A stretch of 64,000 nucleotides of DNA from Pterois miles (lineage: Eukaryota > Chordata > Actinopteri > Perciformes > Scorpaenidae). A program made the position numbers and the translations under genes. The stretch covers positions 24,377,001 to 24,441,000 of the forward strand of contig CAMQGK010000567.1 of NCBI GenBank assembly GCA_947000775.1. Reading direction: 5' to 3'. Numbering within the stretch: the stretch's first letter is position 1; each line of letters starts with the position of its first letter. The notes under the pieces are model-generated. The model was not told the DNA's origin. It saw nothing but the letters and a program-made list of their open reading frames with translations, and made no database searches. Shown piece by piece: positions 58,091-64,000 of the stretch.

Positions 58091-58797
58091 TAGGGGTTGT
58101 CAAACCATCATTGATGTTATTAATAACACGTAGGGTTATAGCAATAACCACAATATTGTAATATCACACTATTGGCAAGCCAGCCGAAGGGGATGGAAGG
58201 CAACGCTGACAACCAACTGCTATGTTAACTTCTTTTTGTTTTGTCTTTAATTCTTTGCAATGCGAACGCTGGTTATTTAAACAATGCTACAAACACCAGC
58301 AAACCCAACTTTGAGTAAAAACGCTGCACTCGTCACTTTTAACCCAGTCGTCCAATCACAGTGCAGAAGGGGCGGAGCATATACCACAAAGACCAACCGT
58401 CACATCCTACATGCAGCCTACAAGTGCTGAACAACAACAACGGAGGAGAAATTAATTTGATTAATTGATTAGACAGGTCCGTCCTCTCTCCCTACATGCC
58501 TCAGCCTTCTCTTCATCCTGAGCGAGGACTCTACCTTGTGTCACCATTTTTACTTCTGCCAATAGTCTGTACCATAGCAACCAGACATAGCTGAAGCATC
58601 TCAGCTGAAAAAACGCTGCCTCTCGTTGCCCTTCTGCATTTTATTCAATTAATTATAAAACTGTTACCTTTGGCATTCAAAAAGCACTAATATACCTATT
58701 AATAAAGCTTACTTATATAGCACTAACCTCTGGATGAATTATTTCATTTGCAAAAAAAGGCAGTAATATCACTTATCGTGCTGTTGAGTCAGCCCTA
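58091..58797. mobile_element. hAT-like non-autonomous element
   Basis: Begins TAGGGGTTGTCAAACC and ends GAGTCAGCCCTA. Interior motifs GGCAAGCCAGCCGAAGGGGA, CCCAGTCGTCCAATCACAGT and GTACCATAGCAACCAGACAT look like those of a common fish element family. No matching target duplication seen. Confidence 0.5.
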
Positions 58798-59705
58798 GTA
58801 ACACAAGTGATATTCCTATTCTTTAAATGGAGAGTGATAGTTAAGTTGTCAAAATACATTTTAACAGTAGGTTTTCTTCCACTATGTGAGTATGCTGTTT
58901 TCCTTCCCAAAAAAAAAAAAAAGATCTTTTCAGCATTGGATGAGATCTGAGCGACTGATGGGATCACAAGTAGCACTGAGATCAAGGAGGACCGGTTTGG
59001 ACCACTTCCCAGTGGCACTAGACAGCTGTAAGAATGTAATTTCAGCAAAGATGTCTCTGTGCTATGCTTCAAAAAAGAGCTCTTGTCTGCGTGATACCTC
59101 TGAGGCTTGGCGTGTACCGTCATGAAGCTGTAAACCAGGGCCATAAAGACCTCTAGACCTAAGTCTTGGTTCTTGGTGTGAAAAAAATGTGCTAGCAACC
59201 CTCTCATACTACACGGAGTCATTTGGTTTGCTACTACTGTAATGACATAAATTTGCTTAATGGAGTTTTAACATAGAACTTTTAAAGTCTGAGCAGAAGG
59301 CAGCCGGTTTCTAAGACATTTTATGGATTCAATTACAGTTCCAGGATTATTATGATTATCATTTATATGACTGGCAAAATAATTTGCTCTGGCTGTTCTA
59401 GATGAAACACTTTGTGCTTTTACCACTTAAAGTCCCAGTGAAACAGAAGATAGAGCATCTTTGGCTTCTGTACTGTGGCGTATTTCACAGTGAAACTGAA
59501 TATTTGAGAGTTATGAGAGAAATTTCAATAAAATCGTTTGCAATTGATTAGGCCACTAAAAAGTGTGCAGGCTCAGAATGTAGCACAGTACTGTCGCTAA
59601 AAGCTGCAGATTGATGGATGGATGTCATGATATTATTGGTTGAAATTGGTTGGTACTAGCATCTATTGTGAAATAGGTGCATAATAGGACCAAGGAGGTG
59701 ATCTA
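58798..59705. other. Unassigned, possibly old repeat
   Basis: An A13 run ends at 58,921, followed by a compact non-simple sequence to about 59,230 that gives overlapping ORFs on both strands with no known motif. It could be a retroposed fragment or repeat. Confidence 0.3.
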
Positions 59706-60090
59706 AGGGCGTATTCAGACCAGCTTTGTTTAGTCCGGTTGAACCAAACCCTGGAGTGTTTAATTCCTGAACGCAGGGATTGAACCCTGGTGCGGACGGC
59801 TTCCTGGTCTGCTTTAGGGGTGGTCTCGGTCCGCTGTCAATATGGAAAATTGAGGTATGACTGCCGAGGTATGCCTGCATTAATAAACTATTTAATAACC
59901 ACTGTAGATCAACATCAATATAAACAGAACCTGATGGTGCTCCACGATTTACAATATTCAGCTTGAAATTAGGAGGTTTGTTGTCTTTTTGTCTTTTTAC
60001 CTGCCATCTGTCTAACCAGTATTCAAATGATATTTCCACCACGAGTTCTGTTTACAAATTCTGGTCTGGTCCGGTCTGGTTTCTGAACTG
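59706..60090. mobile_element. Possible DNA transposon fragment
   Basis: GGGCGTATTCAGACCAGC, TTGAACCAAACCCTGGAGTG and later TCTGGTCCGGTCTGGTTTC resemble ends of fish TIR elements that start GGGCGTATTCACACC. A clean inverted partner was not found. Confidence 0.35.
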
Positions 60091-61095
60091 AAACAGACCA
60101 GTTGTAAAACTGAAACAATGCATCATCCTTGCATTTACGCAAATAGAGACCCCTAATAGAGACCCCTGAAATGTTACACATTGGCCCTTTAACCTTGAGG
60201 AGAAACTATGAGGAGCTTTGTAAGTGTTTAAATCATAAATTGCTAATGTAAAATACAGTTTATCTACAAGAGAGTGGACACAATGACAACAATCCAATAA
60301 AATTACTACTAGTGACTGTATGGTAACGTTCACATTTGTGGATCTGTTGCACTGGACTGCATTGTATTTCCTAGCACATAGGCAGCACATTGGTGCTCCT
60401 GATATTTTCCTCAGAAAGGCTGAATTCATTGCAGAGCTGTTCTATTGGATTGCATTATACTGTTATTGCTTCCGCCCCGTATCTGTCTGTGATGTAGGTG
60501 TCTGTGTCTATGACCGCCTGAGGCTCCCTCTAAAATACTCAACTCATCTTCTTTACTGAGCAATAACCGCTGTCATCCTGTGTGTAGTCAGACCAAGTGT
60601 TTGTGATTTAAAAATTAATAAATAAATAAAACGGAAACAGGGGGGCGAGACGGCGACACTCTGTCTTGTGACTCAACTGATGAGGTACAAGTTCTTCACG
60701 CAGGAAAGGGCAGAAAAATTACCAGCAATTGATTTTCAAACAAGTCTCACCATGCACAGATAATTGAGTGACACGGTAAAACACATCAGTAACAATTTGG
60801 ATCTGCAGAATTACAGTCGCAAGTGTGTCACACCTGAGCCTCTTTCTGAGTGCAGCTGGTGGAAAATTACGAAATTATAGTCTGGGGTGATGATGCTTCA
60901 AAGTGCTTCTTAAACTAGAGGTTTATATTCAGGGACACTGAGGGTTAAAGTGACAAGCAAACAAGCATCGTTCAGTATTGTTAGGTAGTAAAATCTCATT
61001 AAAGCTGAAGTAGGAAAATTTGGCATCACTGGACAAAAAAATCCATTACAACCTTTCAGTTTATTGTAATTCAAGTGTTCTGAGAGAAAACTAGA
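60091..61095. other. Intergenic, no gene recognised
   Basis: Short ORFs only; a small AATAAATAAATAAA run near 60,617. Confidence 0.4.
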
Positions 61096-61412
61096 CTTCT
61101 GCACCTCCTCGTGGCTCTGTTTTCAGCGTTTAAGTGTGACAGGAGACATTGGCCAATCACAGGTCATTTCAGAGAGAGAGCGTTCCTGTTGGCTGTGCTC
61201 GAGCTGGTGGGCGGTGCTTGGTATTTCCTCAAGAGATCTCAACATGGCTGCCAGATCAAAAACTTTCTCATTTTACAGCTAAATAGTAACTACAAGATGT
61301 TTCTGAAAACATTTGAGGAGAGAAATAGTCATTACAGTAACAGAATACTGACTCATGTTGGATAAGCGTTGCCTAGTTTGACATTATTATCACATTAACT
61401 TTGACAGCCCTA
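61096..61412. mobile_element. Transposon fragment ending with the hAT-like terminus
   Basis: Ends ATCACATTAACTTTGACAGCCCTA, shown here in part: TTAACTTTGACAGCCCTA is the same right end as the MITE at 41.8 kb. The preceding 280 bp does not match that MITE, so it is either a different internal sequence or a truncated solo end. Confidence 0.4.
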
Positions 61413-61489
61413 GTGAACAGGGAAGATCAGGTGTAGCCTATAAATACAGCAGCAAGCTTCGGGATGAAATTCCCTCTCTCCATCAAAGA

Positions 61490-61565
61490 AATAAATGTCA
61501 AAATCAGAAATACTCTATTGATCCACAGGGAAAAACTTAGTTACGTTTTGCTCCCGTTTCAAAAG
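61490..61565 (-). mobile_element. LINE 3' end remnant
   Basis: The reverse complement reads CCCTGTGGATCAATAGAGTA then TTTCTGATTTTGAC, the typical terminus of fish non-LTR elements. Confidence 0.4.
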
Positions 61566-61937
61566 AATATAAATATTAAAACAAGCATATAAAAATAATA
61601 AACAATATATAAATAGAGAAATCCAAAGATATATAACAGTGAAAATAAGAAGGCTGTAAAATAGGATCTATGCAAATAATTTAAATGGATGCATTTATAA
61701 AAATGCAAGAGTAGTGTAAAATAAGAAAGTTTAAATGTTCTGTGTAAATAAATGCAGTGTTAATGCCAGAGTAAATCAGATTATTGCACAGCTGACTTGT
61801 TGCACTGAACTATTGTACTGTAAAGTCAGTTTTGCACAGATGAAAATATAAATCATGGGGTTATAGCTCCCATATACATATAAAGTACATATAGATATGC
61901 ACACATTATATATATACATATATACATATATAAATAC

Positions 61938-61994
<57 letters not shown>

Positions 61995-62003
61995 CAGACA
62001 GAC
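61938..62003. repeat. (GATA)n microsatellite with GACA end
   Basis: About 14 GATA units grading into GACAGACAGACA. Confidence 0.95.
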
Positions 62004-62089
62004 ACACATATATAAATATATATAGATAAATATAGATTATAAATATATACACAGTATACAATAATTGCCAATGTAATGAACATGAACAT

Positions 62090-62165
62090 GACTGGACAAG
62101 GGTATATTTGATCCGAAATACAATCTATTTACTTAATGTATGACAATAAAGTTGAATAAATTAAT
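62090..62165 (+). mobile_element. LINE 3' end remnant
   Basis: TGTATGACAATAAAGTTGAA followed by TAAATTAAT, like the terminus at 54.65 kb, and inverted relative to the remnant at 61.5 kb. Confidence 0.4.
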
Positions 62166-64000
62166 CAGTTTGAGTAGTTTACAGTAAATGTTTGTACTGG
62201 TCGCCACGCTGAACTTATACTGGAGCTTGTTCCATGACGAACACAAAACAGTTTTGCACATCGTCAGTAAGGACAGCTGGTTAAGTCGGCATCTATGCAG
62301 CCTCGCAGCTGGAGGGTTTTATAACCCACTTCCACTCCCTGCAAACTAGTTTAGGATGGCACTTTATATGGCGGACCCTCCACAGGAACATGCAAATGGA
62401 GTGGAAGTGAGTGGGGGAGAGGGTGTAGGGGGTTGACTGGAACTGGGCCCATGTTTGCTAGCTTGCAGTCATCTTCTTTCTTGCTTTTGTTGGTGCAATG
62501 CTATGTTTCTTTGTGCACTTCTGCCACCAACTGTTGATCAGCACAACAGCACAAAAGCATTGGCAGTAATGTGCGTCACGTCCCTGCGTCCCTGTGCACA
62601 GTGGAGTCCTACTCAAAAAGCATTGCTCAATAGCGCTACTAGTGGTAAAAGCACTCCCCGGGGCACCTTTAAGAATGGTTTTATTTGCTAACAGGGCATT
62701 AAACTACCTACAAAAAGAGAAAAGTGGACATTTATGGGTTCTAACCAACGCTTGCATGATTCTTTTATTACGGTTTGATTTTGCTGTACTGCATCATATT
62801 TAAACATCTGAAAATCAGTGAAACATTACACACAACAAATGTATTGCTGATGAGATGTTGTAGGTGCTGATGATTTGTTGCCACTTTGTGCTACTTTAAC
62901 AAACCTGCTGAGCTCTTCATGTAGCACTCACAGCTTTACTATGACAGCGAGAGATGATGAATCCATGCTAATCCCCCTTTCATCACACCTAGTCCTTCTC
63001 CCCAGCTGCCTCGCCTGTGCTTCTGAATACTGGCTGCCTGTTTAATGTATTACCCGCCGGGCAGCCCCCTCCGCTTTCATCTAGCTAACCACACCACCTT
63101 CATGTTGGAGTAGTGCTTAATTCAGGGTGGTTAGAGCATCATACAATCTGCAAGTCCAAACAACTTCAGACACAACAGGTCACCTGTGAAGTTGACACCG
63201 GGGTGAGATATTTTGCACGTGCACCTGACGAATTTGTTAATGTTTGTATCATAAAAGATTTGTCTGGTTAAAGACCAGTTTGATCAGAGGATATTCTACC
63301 ACATGGTGCACTGGAGCAACCCTCAAAACTACATGAAATACTACAGATGCAAAGCTCTTTTTCTGCATGAATTCCTCCCCCTGGATTTAAAATAATCAAG
63401 CGAGGTTTAATGAGCGAGTCCAGCAGCTGACATCAATGCGAATGGACAGAAGAGGATTTCCCTGCCTTCCTCGGGGACACATTGTGAAGTGATGGAAAAT
63501 ACATAAGGAAGGTCACAGGTTTAATCAGACAGAGGAACTCCTCTTTTTGCCACCCGTATTCATCCTCTCTCTTTATTCTCATCCTCCTCCAGTCAAAAGG
63601 TCTCCTCCGGGTCAGACTCCCACAGAGGTGCAACAAATAATGAATGAGGGTGTATTAACGATGACCTCGCCATCCTCCTCCTCCTCTTCTTTATTCTATA
63701 TCCTCTCTCAAGAGCTGTCACTAATCCTGCTTCAGCTTTTAGCCATCTCCCTCTGTAATCATAACTCAAACAGTGTATTAAAATGCAACGAACGAATGGC
63801 AGCAACAGCAATCCATCAAAACACTGGAGACGCATGCATATCTGATGAGGAGTACAGTAGAAACTATACAATGCAACAGCATTTTGCTGGTCAGGTCCAT
63901 TTTTCTTACAGGTGCTGTTTTGTTTTTTTTTCCAAACTTTAAACCCACTGACCCAGCTTTTGAAAATGTCCTCACTACTTTATCAAAAGTTTGTTTTCTT
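62166..64000. other. Intergenic to window end, no gene recognised
   Basis: Only short ORFs; 63,660-63,700 is CTC-rich. No conserved motif or splice-flanked exon seen. Confidence 0.4.

Noticed and set aside
58886..59125. 79-codon plus ORF with Lys-run start
   Set aside because: The Lys run comes from an A-tract; opposite-strand ORF equally open; no motif.

Overview
This window is vertebrate, almost certainly teleost fish, nuclear DNA. Coding sequence is split by GT-AG introns, intergenic DNA is dense with repeat types typical of fish genomes (LINE 3' ends with ATCTT-type tails, tRNA-derived SINE, hAT-like MITEs, GT/CA/GATA microsatellites), and the two recognisable genes are vertebrate gene families. 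No bacterial-style operons, CRISPR arrays, rRNA or functional tRNA genes are seen.

Layout. 1-13,340: an A-rich, very AT-rich satellite that enters from the left edge, with about 38.7-bp submonomers arranged in 8-mer and 9-mer higher-order units (about 309 and 348 bp) and multi-kb superblocks. 13,341-20,415: intergenic DNA with dispersed repeats. 20,416-24,142 (minus): a complete eight-exon vitamin-K-dependent clotting-factor family gene, best matched by protein Z (proz-like, 427 aa), whose catalytic triad, activation site and Gla domain have all decayed. 24,465-25,430: dead LINE 3' fragments. 25,980-26,520: a CpG-rich pocket. 26,526-27,835: an ATAA-type minisatellite with a 447-bp internal duplication. 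28,000-35,265: repeats and intergenic DNA. 35,266-49,067 (plus): a two-exon orphan GPCR gene of the GPR139 type (377 aa) with a 12.7-kb intron full of minisatellites and MITEs. 49,068-64,000: no gene recognised; microsatellites, a fold-back element, several TIR elements and LINE/SINE debris.

The two genes are divergently oriented with about 11 kb between start codons and have unrelated roles: a secreted haemostasis pseudoprotease and a neuronal orphan receptor. I see no evidence that they work together. The most unusual items are the three-level satellite and the simultaneous loss of Gla glutamates, activation motif and catalytic residues in an otherwise intact proz-like gene. Exon boundaries were derived by reading splice sites and phases by eye; repeat family names rest on recognition only, with no database search.
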